DNA of 64,000 nucleotides, taken from Oscillospiraceae bacterium. GTDB lineage: Bacteria > Bacillota > Clostridia > Oscillospirales > Ruminococcaceae. Within the stretch, counting starts at the first letter, position 1, and the number at the start of each line of letters is the position of its first letter. The stretch is from assembly GCA_025757985.1 (NCBI GenBank), contig CP107210.1:434001-498000 (forward strand), given 5' to 3'. Positions 7,852 through 16,574 of this stretch are shown here, piece by piece. The position numbers and the translations under genes were made by a program. The notes beneath the pieces are model-generated. The model made no database searches. It saw only the letters and a program-made list of their open reading frames with translations, and had not been told where the DNA came from.

Positions 7852-8313
7852 TCAGGCCTGACGCCCGCCGTATTTTTTGCTCTGCTCCACGGCCATCCGG
7901 TCGCAGCGCTCGTTTTCGGGGTGGCCTGCGTGGCCCTTCAGCCAGTGGTAGGTGATCTCATGCTTTTCGCTCTCGGCCAGCAGCGGGGCCCACAGGTCCG
8001 GGTTCAAGGCAGGGGATTTGTCGGCCTTTTTCCACCCGCGTGCACGCCAGCCCTTGGCCCAGCCCTTCTGCAGGCTGTCGATGACATATTTGCTGTCGCT
8101 GTACAGGTCGATGGCGCAGGGCTCCTTGAGCTGGCGCAGCGCCTCCAGCAGGGCTGTCATCTCCATGCGGTTGTTGGTCGTGTTCGCCTCCCCGCCGGAA
8201 AGCTCCTTCTCATACACCTTCTGCGCCGTGCGAAACCGCAGGATCGCCCCCCAGCCGCCCGGCCCGGGGTTGCCGCTGCAGGCACCGTCCGTATAAATTT
8301 CAATCTGCTTCAT
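7852..8313 (-). CDS. rnhA: Ribonuclease HI
   Basis: The 153-residue enzyme cleaves the RNA strand of RNA-DNA hybrids, as in primer and R-loop removal. The catalytic set is complete: D9 in IYTDGACSGNPG, E51 in NRMEMTALLEAL, D73 in YSDSKYV, and H128 and D138 in KGHAGHPENERCDRMA. The frame is open 25 codons further upstream, but that stretch contains the promoter (TATAAT on the minus strand). The ATG at 8313 has GGAG upstream and places the first strand correctly. The MnmA-like gene follows by 24 bases and should be on the same transcript. Confidence 0.95.
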   Translation of the reverse strand: MKQIEIYTDGACSGNPGPGGWGAILRFRTAQKVYEKELSGGEANTTNNRMEMTALLEALRQLKEPCAIDLYSDSKYVIDSLQKGWAKGWRARGWKKADKSPALNPDLWAPLLAESEKHEITYHWLKGHAGHPENERCDRMAVEQSKKYGGRQA

Positions 8314-8347
8314 GTGTTGCACTCCGAATTTCTGTCTATAATATTCT

Positions 8348-8376
8348 ATTATACCCGCTTTGAAATCATATGGCAA
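8348..8376 (-). promoter_or_regulatory. Promoter of rnhA and the MnmA-like gene
   Basis: On the minus strand TTGCCA (8376-8371) and TATAAT (8353-8348) are 17 bases apart. Its -35 lies only 5 bases from the -35 of the divergent RNase J promoter. Confidence 0.8.
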
Positions 8377-8381
8377 GGGAT

Positions 8382-8410
8382 TTGACATGGACGCCGATTC
8401 TGATTATAAT
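8382..8410 (+). promoter_or_regulatory. Consensus promoter of the RNase J gene
   Basis: A perfect TTGACA (8382-8387), 17-base spacer and perfect TATAAT (8405-8410). Transcription would start near 8417 and leave a leader of about 187 bases before the ATG at 8604. Confidence 0.88.
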
Positions 8411-8416
8411 AAGATG

Positions 8417-8603
8417 TAATTGCAATGTTGTGTGTTTTATCGGGCCTGGCCGCGTCTTTTCAGGCGGGCTTTCCGCGCCCATCTCATAGGCATAGGAGTG
8501 TAATCGCTCTGAAAAATACATAAATCGCAACCGTTTGACAGGGAGTTCGGTAGCTGCAGCAGGCAGGTATCAGCCCAGAAATACGATGATTCGGAGGTTT
8601 TCG
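8417..8603 (+). other. Long 5' leader of the RNase J mRNA
   Basis: Between the predicted start site and the RNase J ATG lie about 187 bases with no gene. The first half holds GC-rich short inverted segments (around 8441-8480, including CCGCG and CGCGCC elements); the second half is A-rich (AAAAATACATAAATCGC) and ends with GGAGG. I recognise no known riboswitch. A structured leader could allow autoregulation by RNase J, as happens for other RNases, but that is inference. Confidence 0.45.
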
Positions 8604-10604
8604 ATGGAAGAGTTTAAGCCAAAACGCAAAAATAACACCCAGCCTGTTCAGGCCGGACAGAATACCGGCCGTGCGCCGCAGCAGCGCCGTCCCCGCGCAC
8701 CCAAGCCGCAGGGCGAGAATGCCGCTGCCCCCGCGCAGCATAAGCCGCGCACCCGCAAGCCGCGCCCGGCAGCCCCCGCCGCCGCAGAGCAATCCGCCGT
8801 GCAGAGCATCCCGGCTCCGCGGCCCCGCCGCCCGCGCCAGAGCAGCCAGAACGCTGCCGCCGGGCAGAATACCGCCCCGCGCCCCCAGCGCCGCGGCCGC
8901 CGCCCGCAGCGCGCAGCGGAGCCCTATGAGATGACCCCGGCCACCCCCATGCACATCTGCCCGCTGGGCGGCCTCGGTGAGGTCGGCAAAAACATTACGC
9001 TGTATGAATGCCAGGGGGATATGATCCTCGTGGACTGCGGACTTGTTTTCCCCGATGCTGATATGTTCGGCGTTGATCTGGTCATTCCGGATTTTACCTA
9101 TGTGCTGGAAAATAAGGACCGCATCAAGGGTCTGTTCATCACCCACGGCCATGAGGATCACATCGGCAGTCTGCCGTACCTGCTCAAAAAATTCAATGTG
9201 CCGATCTACGCCGCCAAGCTGACCATCGGCCTGATCAAAAACAAGCTGGAGGAGCATGGTCTGGCGTCCAGCGCCATCTTCCATGAGATCCGCCCCCGCC
9301 AGAAGGTCACGCTGGGCTGCTTTACTGTGGAGCCCATCCATGTCAACCACTCCATCCCGGATTCGCTGGCCTTTGCCATCGACTGCCCGGCCGGCGTGGT
9401 CATCCATACCGGTGACTTCAAGGTCGATTATACGCCGCTGTCCGGTGACGCCGTCACCGACCTGCCCACCATTGCCGAGTACGGCCGCAGGGGCGTGCTG
9501 GCACTGCTGGCGGATTCCACCAACGCAGAGCGCCCCGGCTTTACCGCGACCGAGCAGACGGTTGCGGAAGGGGTGCGCCGCCTGTTTGCCAAGGCGGGCA
9601 AGCGCCGCATCATCGTGGCAACCTTTGCCTCCAACATCTACCGCGTGCAGCAGATCATTGATCTGGCCATTGAGTCGGGCCGCAAGGTGGCCGTCAGCGG
9701 CCGCAGCATGGTCTCCAACACCGAGATGGCGAAGGAGCTGGGCTACCTGCATGCCCCGGATAATGTGCTTATCACGATCGACGAGATCAACAAGTACCCG
9801 CCGGAAAAGGTCGTCCTCATCACCACCGGCAGTCAGGGCGAGCCGCTGAGCGCGCTCTCCCGCATGGCGCAGGCCAGCCACCGTCAGGTGCGCGTCGGCC
9901 CCAATGATTTTATCATCATCTCGGCCCGGCCCATCCCCGGCAATGAAAAGACCGTCACGAAGGTCGTCAACGGCCTGCTGACGCTGGGTGCCGAGGTCAT
10001 CTACGAGAACATGTATGACACCCATGTATCCGGCCACGCCTGTCAGGAGGAGCAGAAGCTCATGTTGACGCTGGCGCATCCGCAGTTCTTCCTGCCGGTA
10101 CACGGTGAGTTCAAGCAGCTCAAGCGCCACGCCGAGACGGCGGAGCATCTGGGTTATATCCCCAAGCAGAATATCTATATTGCCGAGAACGGCCAGAATA
10201 TCCGCATCTCTGCGGACGGCATGACCGTTGAAAATACCGTCACGGCGGGCGCTGTGATGGTGGACGGCTACGGTGTCGGCGATGTCGGCAATGTGGTTCT
10301 GCGGGACCGCCACCATCTGTCGGAGGACGGCATCATCATCGTGACGGCCGCCATCGACGGCAGCAACGGGCAGGTGCTGTCCGGACCCGATCTCGTCAGC
10401 CGCGGCTTTGTCTATGTGCGCGAGAGCGAGGAACTGATGGAGGGGGCCCGCACGCAGGTCGAGATGGCCCTTGACCGCAGCCTCGCCGACAATATGCATG
10501 ACTGGGCCAGCGTAAAGGCTCGTGTGCGGGAATCGCTGTCCAGCTATATTTACCGCCGCACCAAGCGCAGCCCGATGATCCTGCCGATTCTGCTGGAAGT
10601 ATAA
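8604..10604 (+). CDS. rnj: Ribonuclease J with a long disordered N-terminal extension
   Basis: A metallo-beta-lactamase/beta-CASP ribonuclease that cuts RNA internally and chews from the 5' end, central to mRNA decay and rRNA processing. At 666 residues it is about 100 longer than usual (about 555). The first ~110 residues are almost only R, P, Q, A, K and N, with no predicted fold, before the enzyme proper begins at MHICPLGGLGEVGKN. Zinc ligands H181, H183, D185 and H186 lie in THGHEDHIG. The frame is open to a TTG at 8535, but the ATG at 8604 has GGAGG at 8591-8595. The basic extension may bind RNA or partners (inference). Confidence 0.94.
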   Translation: MEEFKPKRKNNTQPVQAGQNTGRAPQQRRPRAPKPQGENAAAPAQHKPRTRKPRPAAPAAAEQSAVQSIPAPRPRRPRQSSQNAAAGQNTAPRPQRRGRRPQRAAEPYEMTPATPMHICPLGGLGEVGKNITLYECQGDMILVDCGLVFPDADMFGVDLVIPDFTYVLENKDRIKGLFITHGHEDHIGSLPYLLKKFNVPIYAAKLTIGLIKNKLEEHGLASSAIFHEIRPRQKVTLGCFTVEPIHVNHSIPDSLAFAIDCPAGVVIHTGDFKVDYTPLSGDAVTDLPTIAEYGRRGVLALLADSTNAERPGFTATEQTVAEGVRRLFAKAGKRRIIVATFASNIYRVQQIIDLAIESGRKVAVSGRSMVSNTEMAKELGYLHAPDNVLITIDEINKYPPEKVVLITTGSQGEPLSALSRMAQASHRQVRVGPNDFIIISARPIPGNEKTVTKVVNGLLTLGAEVIYENMYDTHVSGHACQEEQKLMLTLAHPQFFLPVHGEFKQLKRHAETAEHLGYIPKQNIYIAENGQNIRISADGMTVENTVTAGAVMVDGYGVGDVGNVVLRDRHHLSEDGIIIVTAAIDGSNGQVLSGPDLVSRGFVYVRESEELMEGARTQVEMALDRSLADNMHDWASVKARVRESLSSYIYRRTKRSPMILPILLEV

Positions 10605-10610
10605 AGGCAA

Positions 10611-10676
10611 CCCCGCACGATTTGCGCCTGCTGCTAAGCACCGCTCTGCGGATGCGGAACTTGAAATTGTGCGGCA
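10611..10676 (+). repeat. Imperfect inverted repeat after the RNase J gene
   Basis: CCGCACGATTT (10612-10622) pairs with AAATTGTGCGG (10665-10675) including one G-T pair, with a further inner hairpin CCGC/GCGG near 10637-10655. The CCGCACAATT core recurs near 20855-20865 beside GCGG. It may be a degraded mobile repeat or a weak terminator; no clear T run follows. Confidence 0.45.
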
Positions 10677-10717
10677 TGGACTAAATGCTTTTTCCTGATA
10701 GAACAGGGGAGTGTACG

Positions 10718-12685
10718 ATGAAACACAAGGATGGTCTGGATACGGCCGCCGTCATGCTGCTGTTGCTTGCAGCGGTTGCCGTCATGGTCGTGCCGGTGGC
10801 ACTGGTCAAGCCGCAGCTGCTGGCGATCCCTGCGGTGCTGATCCTCATTGCGCTGTGCGTGGTGCTTTATCAGCGCCGCCGTCTGCGCACCTTTCTGGCA
10901 AAGCAGCTCTGCAGCACGGACTTTGAGAACAGCCGCATCCAGTACAGTCTGACCAACCTGCCCATCGCTACCGTGCTTGTGAATGACGGGCGTATCCTGT
11001 GGTACAACGGCCACTTCAGAGAGCAGGTTCTCGATGACTGTGACGCCGTGACCCGCCCGGTGGACCGCGTTCTGCCGGAGCTGGATCTGGCCGTCTGCTC
11101 CCGCCCGCACGGGCAGGATCTGACGGTGGGGGAACGGCGCTTTACGGCGTACTCCGCCGCCGCCAAGGGCAGCCGCGGTGCCAGCCTTGTGTATCTGATC
11201 GATGATACCTTTTACAAGGAAACACTTGACGAGTATAATGAGAGCCGTCCTGCCTGCCTGATCATCGTCATTGACAGCTATGACGAGCTGTTTGACGATA
11301 TGAAGGACAGCGAGCAGGCCAAGGAGCTGGAATCCATCAACAGCCTGCTGGAGGAGTATATCGGCCACAGCACCGGCTTTTTGCGCCGCGTTTCAAACAG
11401 CCGCTACATTGCAGTGGTCGAGGAACGCGATGTCCGCTGGATGCTGGAGGGGCGGTTCGACATTCTGGACAGGGTGCGCGCGCTGCATCCCGGCGGGCTT
11501 ACAACTCTTTCCATCGGTGTCGGCCACGGCGGTAAGACGCTGCAGGAGTGTCACCAGATGGCGCGGGAGAGCATTGACATCGCCCTCGGCCGCGGCGGTG
11601 ATCAGGCGGCTGTCAAAACGGTGGATGGCTTTGAATTTTACGGCGGCATTTCCCACGGCGTGGAGAAACGCAGCCATGTCCGCAGCCGCATCATAGCCAA
11701 TGCACTGTGCGACCTGATCCGCCGCAGCGACAGCGTGATCATCATGGGCCACCGCATGTCCGATCTGGACGCGATCGGCTCGGCTATCGGTGCGCTGCGC
11801 ATCTGCAAGATGTGCGGCGTCCCGGCGGTCATTGCCGTCAACAGCGAGGCAACACTGGCCGGGCCGCTGCTTAAAACCGTGATCGATGCAGGTGAGGGGC
11901 ATGATTTTATTGCCCCGGATCAGACGCTGGATGTCATCACACCCAACACGCTGCTCATCGTGGTGGACACCTACCAGAAGCGCCTGCTTGAAAGCCAGAA
12001 AATCTACGAAAAATGCAGCCGCGTCGTTGTCATAGACCATCACCGTATGGCGGTGGGCCATATCGACAACCCGCTGCTGCTCTACCATGAGCCCTATGCA
12101 TCCAGCGCCAGTGAGCTTGTGTGTGAGCTGCTGCAGTTCATGCCCAAGGAGAATAACATAACCCCGCTGGAGGCCAACGCATTGTTGGCAGGCATTATGC
12201 TCGACACACGCAGCTTTGCGCTGCATGTGGGTGTGCGCACCTTTGAGGCTGCCGCATGGCTGCGCAGCCGCGGCGCCCAGACTGCTGACACCAAGCTGCT
12301 CTTCAACACTTCTAAAGAGGAGTATGAGGCCCGTGCCCATATCGTGGAGGGGGCCTACATATACAAGGGCTGCGCGATAGCCCTGTCTGATGAGCTGGAT
12401 GCCGGTATGAATGTTGTGCTGCCGATGGCGGCCAACGATCTGCTGACCATCAACGGTGTGGACGCCAGCTTTGTGGCAGTCGCCAAAAACGGCGGCGTCA
12501 ATATCTCTGCGCGCAGTATGGGCGCGCTGAATGTGCAGGTCATTCTGGAGCCCCTGGGCGGCGGCGGTCATCTGATGATGGCGGGCGCCCAGCTGCAGAA
12601 CTGCACACTGGAGGATGCGGAACATCGCATCCGTGAACAAATTGACCTGTACCGCGCGGCGCAAAAGGAAAATACCGCACGGTAA
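10718..12685 (+). CDS. gdpP: Cyclic-di-AMP phosphodiesterase, GdpP family
   Basis: The 655-residue membrane protein hydrolyses c-di-AMP, the messenger that controls potassium balance and wall stress in Firmicutes. Two N-terminal hydrophobic helices (about 10-48) are followed by a PAS-like region, a degenerate GGDEF domain (around residues 180-300), and a DHH-DHHA1 module: MGHRMSDLDAIGSAIGALR, DHHRM near 445, and GGGGHLMMAGAQL at the C-terminus. I start at the ATG at 10718 with AGGGGAG upstream, rather than an in-frame ATG 11 codons earlier. rplI and dnaB follow closely, the common Firmicutes order. Confidence 0.94.
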   Translation: MKHKDGLDTAAVMLLLLAAVAVMVVPVALVKPQLLAIPAVLILIALCVVLYQRRRLRTFLAKQLCSTDFENSRIQYSLTNLPIATVLVNDGRILWYNGHFREQVLDDCDAVTRPVDRVLPELDLAVCSRPHGQDLTVGERRFTAYSAAAKGSRGASLVYLIDDTFYKETLDEYNESRPACLIIVIDSYDELFDDMKDSEQAKELESINSLLEEYIGHSTGFLRRVSNSRYIAVVEERDVRWMLEGRFDILDRVRALHPGGLTTLSIGVGHGGKTLQECHQMARESIDIALGRGGDQAAVKTVDGFEFYGGISHGVEKRSHVRSRIIANALCDLIRRSDSVIIMGHRMSDLDAIGSAIGALRICKMCGVPAVIAVNSEATLAGPLLKTVIDAGEGHDFIAPDQTLDVITPNTLLIVVDTYQKRLLESQKIYEKCSRVVVIDHHRMAVGHIDNPLLLYHEPYASSASELVCELLQFMPKENNITPLEANALLAGIMLDTRSFALHVGVRTFEAAAWLRSRGAQTADTKLLFNTSKEEYEARAHIVEGAYIYKGCAIALSDELDAGMNVVLPMAANDLLTINGVDASFVAVAKNGGVNISARSMGALNVQVILEPLGGGGHLMMAGAQLQNCTLEDAEHRIREQIDLYRAAQKENTAR

Positions 12686-12715
12686 CCGGGATATAAATTC
12701 GGGAGGGAAATCCTT

Positions 12716-13162
12716 ATGAAGATCATTCTCAAACAGGACGTCAAGAGCATTGGCAAGAAAGATGAGATCCATGAAGTTTCGGACGGCTACGCCCGCAACT
12801 TTCTGTTCCCGCGCAATCTGGCAGCCCCCGCAGATGCTGCTGCCCTGAATCAGGCCCGCACCAAGAGCGAGGCCAAGGCCCACCACGAGGCCGAGGCCCG
12901 CGCTGCAGCCGAGGCCCTTGCCGCCAAGATCAAGGGCCAGACCGTTACCGCCAAGGTCAAGGGCGGTGCGTCCGGCAAGCTGTACGGCAAGGTCACCGGC
13001 AAGGAGGTCGCAGATCTGCTGACGGCCCTGACCGGCACCGAGATCGACAAGAAGAAGGTCGAGCTGCCCTCCGCCATCAAGGAGTTCGGCAGTTACGATG
13101 CCTCGGTGCGTCTGTACGCCGGTGTTGTCGCTCCCTTCAAGCTGAAGGTCGAGGAGCTGTAA
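12716..13162 (+). CDS. rplI: 50S ribosomal protein L9
   Basis: A 148-residue protein of the large ribosomal subunit that binds 23S rRNA near the L1 stalk. The N-terminal signature MKIILKQDVKSIGKKDE with GYARNFLFPRNLA is complete, followed by the long charged helix rich in A, K and E and the C-terminal domain ending in FKLKVEEL. A GGGAGGG ribosome site lies before the ATG. It sits between gdpP (30 bases) and dnaB (22 bases), so it is part of one operon. Confidence 0.98.
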   Translation: MKIILKQDVKSIGKKDEIHEVSDGYARNFLFPRNLAAPADAAALNQARTKSEAKAHHEAEARAAAEALAAKIKGQTVTAKVKGGASGKLYGKVTGKEVADLLTALTGTEIDKKKVELPSAIKEFGSYDASVRLYAGVVAPFKLKVEEL

Positions 13163-13184
13163 TTACTTTGCGGGAAGGGAGAGG

Positions 13185-14588
13185 ATGTCCGCCATGCCGA
13201 AAAATGAGGAAGTAAGCCTGTCCAGCCTGGGCATCCAGATGCCCTACAATATGCAGGCCGAGCAGAGTGTGCTGGGTGCCGCGCTGATGGATGAGACGGT
13301 GCTGAACCGCCTGATCACAGACATGGAGCCCGAGATGTTCTACTCGGACCAGAACCGTGCCGTCTATGAGACGATGCGCGCGCTTTATACCGAGAGCGAG
13401 GCGGTCGATGTCATCACGCTGGTCAACGCTCTTGCCAACGGCGGGGCCTTTGCCAGCGCCGATGACGCCAAGGTCTACATCACCCGCATTGCCGAGACGG
13501 TGCCCGCCATCTCCAATGTTGATTCCTACTTCAAGATCGTCAAGGAGAAGTATCAGGCCCGCCGCCTGATCGATGCGGCCCGCGGTATCCTGAGCGAGAC
13601 AGCCTCCGGCGAGGACGCCGATCTGCTGCTGGAAAGTGCTGAGCAGAAGATCTATGACATCCGCTCCGGCCGCGACAAGACCGGTGTCAAGACCATCCGC
13701 GAGTCCATTCTCGAGGTCATCGACACGATGCAGAAGCTCAGCGGTGCCGACCGCGATAAGTTCGCCGGCATTCCGACGGGCTTTAACTATCTGGATACCG
13801 TGCTGACCGGTCTGGGGCGGTCGGATCTGATCATTCTGGCCGCCCGCCCCGGTATGGGCAAGACCTCGTTTGCGCTGAACATTGCAACGAATGTGGCCCG
13901 CCAGCAGAAGATTCCCACGATCATCTTCAGTCTGGAGATGACCTGCGAGCAGCTGACGGATCGTATCCTTTCCAGCACGGCCAACATCGACAGTCAGGCG
14001 TTCCGTACCGGCCGTTTGAACAACTCCGACTGGAACGACTTTGCACAGGCAACCTCGCTGCTCTACAACGCCCCTATTTATATGGACGATTCCTCCGGTA
14101 TTTCGGTGCCGGAGATCAAGGCGAAGATCCGCACGATCAATCAGGACCCCAAAAAAGAAAAGATAGGGCTGGTCATCATCGACTATCTGCAGCTGATGCA
14201 GAGCGCCAAGCGCACCGAGAGCCGCGTGCAGGAGATCAGTGACATAACCCGAAACCTGAAGATCATGGCCAAGGAACTGAATGTTCCGGTCATTGCGCTT
14301 TCGCAGCTGTCCCGTGCAGCGGAAAAAACGGCGGGCCGGTCTGACCACCGCCCCCAGCTGTCTGACCTGCGTGACTCCGGCTCGATCGAGCAGGACGCCG
14401 ATATCGTGCTGTTCCTCTACCGTGCAGCCTACTATAACTCCCAGAATGGGGAGGACAGTCAGGCCAACGAGAATGAGGCCGAGTGCATTGTCGCCAAAAA
14501 CCGCCACGGTGAGACGAGCGTTGTCCGCCTTGGCTGGGACGGCGCCCACACGCGGTTCAGCAATCTGGATGTGAGCCATGAATTCTGA
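13185..14588 (+). CDS. dnaB: Replicative DNA helicase DnaB
   Basis: The 467-residue hexameric helicase opens DNA at the replication fork. The N-terminal primase-interacting domain begins at MPYNMQAEQSVLGAALM. The RecA-like domain has Walker A RPGMGKTSF near residues 220-228, Walker B VIIDYLQLM, and SQLSRAAE with DLRDSGSIEQDAD for the later motifs. Two ATG codons, 13185 and 13194, are possible: the second has better spacing to GGGAGAGG. The end overlaps tilS by 11 bases. No intein or insertion is present. Confidence 0.97.
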   Translation: MSAMPKNEEVSLSSLGIQMPYNMQAEQSVLGAALMDETVLNRLITDMEPEMFYSDQNRAVYETMRALYTESEAVDVITLVNALANGGAFASADDAKVYITRIAETVPAISNVDSYFKIVKEKYQARRLIDAARGILSETASGEDADLLLESAEQKIYDIRSGRDKTGVKTIRESILEVIDTMQKLSGADRDKFAGIPTGFNYLDTVLTGLGRSDLIILAARPGMGKTSFALNIATNVARQQKIPTIIFSLEMTCEQLTDRILSSTANIDSQAFRTGRLNNSDWNDFAQATSLLYNAPIYMDDSSGISVPEIKAKIRTINQDPKKEKIGLVIIDYLQLMQSAKRTESRVQEISDITRNLKIMAKELNVPVIALSQLSRAAEKTAGRSDHRPQLSDLRDSGSIEQDADIVLFLYRAAYYNSQNGEDSQANENEAECIVAKNRHGETSVVRLGWDGAHTRFSNLDVSHEF

Positions 14589-15969
14589 CGCAGAAAAAAC
14601 AGTACAGCGTATGGAGGAGACTCTTTTGGCGGACTGCCGCCGACAGGGTCTGTTCAAGTCTGGCGACAGAGTCATTGCTGCCTGCTCCGGTGGGGCAGAC
14701 TCAATGGCTTTGTTGCTTTTTTTGCTGCGCCACCGCCGCACACTTGAAATTGAGGTGCAGGCCACCCATGTCAACCACGGGATACGGGGCGCGGCCGCCG
14801 CGCGTGATGCTGATTTCGTGGCGGATTTCTGCCGCCAAAACGGTGTTGAGCTGTTCTTATATGATGCTGTGCAGGAGGGAATCGAGATTCCGCCCCACCC
14901 CAGTGAGGATTGGGCGCGCGGGCTGCGCTACGGCTGGTTTGACGAGCTGGCCGCCCGGCAGGAGGCTGTCATTGCCACTGCGCACACAATGTCTGATCAG
15001 GCCGAAACGGTGCTGTTTCGTCTGGCGCGGGGGACAGGCCTCCACGGGCTGGCGGGCATACCGCCGCGCCGCGGCTGCTATGTGCGGCCGATGCTCTGCC
15101 TGACCCGTGCCGATACCGAGGCATACTGCGCCGCGCTGGGGCAACACTACATACAGGACGAGACAAACGCCGAGGATGTTTACGCCCGCAACCGCATCCG
15201 CCACGATGCCATCCCGGCACTGCAATACGCAAACCCGGCAGCCGAACGCAGCATTGCCCGGCTCTGCCGCCAGATGCGCGCCATGGACGAGTGGCTTACG
15301 GCGGAGGCCGCCGCGCTTTTGCAGGCGGCCGCTGTACCGGGCGGCTATGATGCGGCCACCCTGCGCCGTGCAGAGGGACCGGTGCTGGACGCAGCGCTCC
15401 ACGCGCTGGTCAGCCCCGTGCGCGATGCGGAGGAAAAGTATGTCAGTTTGCTTCGCTTTCTCGTTTTAAAGGGGGAGGGCGGCGTTCAGCTGACCCCGCA
15501 GGTGAACTATAAGCTCCGTGACGGAATGCTTGTCTGCCTGACGGGGGAGGGCGTGCAGAGGCTGCCCGCCCCGCCGCAGCCCTTTGAACCGGGCGCGTAT
15601 CGCCTGCCGGGTGGTTATTTTGTGAAATTTCAGGTCGTAAAGTATGAAGAATTTCTAAAAAATCAACCAATTTTCAAAAAAGACTTAAACTGTTGCGCAG
15701 ATTGTGCTAAAATACAAGGGAATGTTATTCTGCGCACAAGGCAGCCGGGGGATTTTTTCCGCCCGGCCGGACGCCATCTGCGCAAGACACTCAAAAAATA
15801 TTACAATGAACTCGGCATTCCGCAGGCAGAGCGGCCGCTGCTGCCGCTGCTGGCGGACGGCAGCGAGGTACTGTGGCTGTGGGGCTGCGGCTTTGCCGAG
15901 GGATGCGCCCCCGATGAGTACACCCATGAGGTACTGACGGTGCGGACAGAGAAAACAGGGGAGGCATAA
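14578..15969 (+). CDS. tilS: tRNA(Ile)-lysidine synthase
   Basis: The 463-residue enzyme attaches lysine to C34 of the tRNA that reads AUA, which is essential for correct decoding. The PP-loop SGGADS lies at residues 37-42, with THVNHGIRG and ATAHTMSDQAETVLFRLARG behind it, and a C-terminal domain with FFRPAGRHLRKTLKKYYNE typical of long TilS proteins. It starts inside the end of dnaB and ends 4 bases before hpt. The tilS-hpt-ftsH order is one of the most conserved in Firmicutes. The segment around residues 340-380 is more AT-rich than its surroundings. Confidence 0.96.
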   Translation: MNSDAEKTVQRMEETLLADCRRQGLFKSGDRVIAACSGGADSMALLLFLLRHRRTLEIEVQATHVNHGIRGAAAARDADFVADFCRQNGVELFLYDAVQEGIEIPPHPSEDWARGLRYGWFDELAARQEAVIATAHTMSDQAETVLFRLARGTGLHGLAGIPPRRGCYVRPMLCLTRADTEAYCAALGQHYIQDETNAEDVYARNRIRHDAIPALQYANPAAERSIARLCRQMRAMDEWLTAEAAALLQAAAVPGGYDAATLRRAEGPVLDAALHALVSPVRDAEEKYVSLLRFLVLKGEGGVQLTPQVNYKLRDGMLVCLTGEGVQRLPAPPQPFEPGAYRLPGGYFVKFQVVKYEEFLKNQPIFKKDLNCCADCAKIQGNVILRTRQPGDFFRPAGRHLRKTLKKYYNELGIPQAERPLLPLLADGSEVLWLWGCGFAEGCAPDEYTHEVLTVRTEKTGEA

Positions 15970-15973
15970 TCCT

Positions 15974-16525
15974 ATGCACAACATGGACAACGATATTGAC
16001 CACATTCTTGTGCCGGAAGAAGAACTGAAAGCCAAAGTCACCGCACTGGGCGAGCAGATCACCCGCGATTATGAGGGAAAGGATCTGCTGATGGTTTCCA
16101 TCCTGAAAGGCTCCGTTGTCTTTATGGCGGACCTGATGCGTGCAGTCAAGATGCCCTGCGCCATTGATTTTATGGTCGTTTCCAGCTACGGCGGCGCCAA
16201 CACATCCTCGACCGGCCTTGTCAAGATCATCAAGGATCTTGATGCAGACCTGACCGGCAAGGATTTGCTGATCGTCGAGGATATTCTTGACACCGGCATC
16301 ACGCTGTCCAAGCTGGTCCCGGTGCTGAAAATGCGCAATCCCAACAGCGTCAGGATCTGTACCATCCTCAGCAAGCCCAGCCGCCGCATGGCGGACATCG
16401 AGCCGGATTACTGCGGCTTTGAGGTCCCGGATGAATTTGTGGTCGGCTATGGCCTTGACTACGATGAAAAATACCGTAACCTGCCCTATGTAGGCGTACT
16501 CAAGCCGGAAGTATATTCCGACTGA
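15974..16525 (+). CDS. hpt: Hypoxanthine phosphoribosyltransferase
   Basis: A 183-residue purine salvage enzyme that joins hypoxanthine or guanine to PRPP. The PRPP-binding motif reads VEDILDTGITL near residue 97, and GLDYDEKYRNLPYVGVL near the end is the base-binding part. GILKGS-like residues appear as SILKGSVVFMADL near 36. Length is typical. Its position between tilS and ftsH is conserved, and in B. subtilis Hpt and TilS jointly activate ftsH transcription (family knowledge, not shown here). Confidence 0.97.
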   Translation: MHNMDNDIDHILVPEEELKAKVTALGEQITRDYEGKDLLMVSILKGSVVFMADLMRAVKMPCAIDFMVVSSYGGANTSSTGLVKIIKDLDADLTGKDLLIVEDILDTGITLSKLVPVLKMRNPNSVRICTILSKPSRRMADIEPDYCGFEVPDEFVVGYGLDYDEKYRNLPYVGVLKPEVYSD

Positions 16526-16574
16526 GCCATAAAACCAAAATGCCCGGTGGCTACACCGGATAGGAGTTGATTTC

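Noticed and set aside
8484..10610. Long antisense open frames over the RNase J gene (similar ones over 1287-3212, 16551-18656, 22252-24105, 41128-43215, 52931-55159 and 57959-59770)
   Set aside because: They mirror well-recognised genes, have no domain of their own and arise from GC-rich codon bias.
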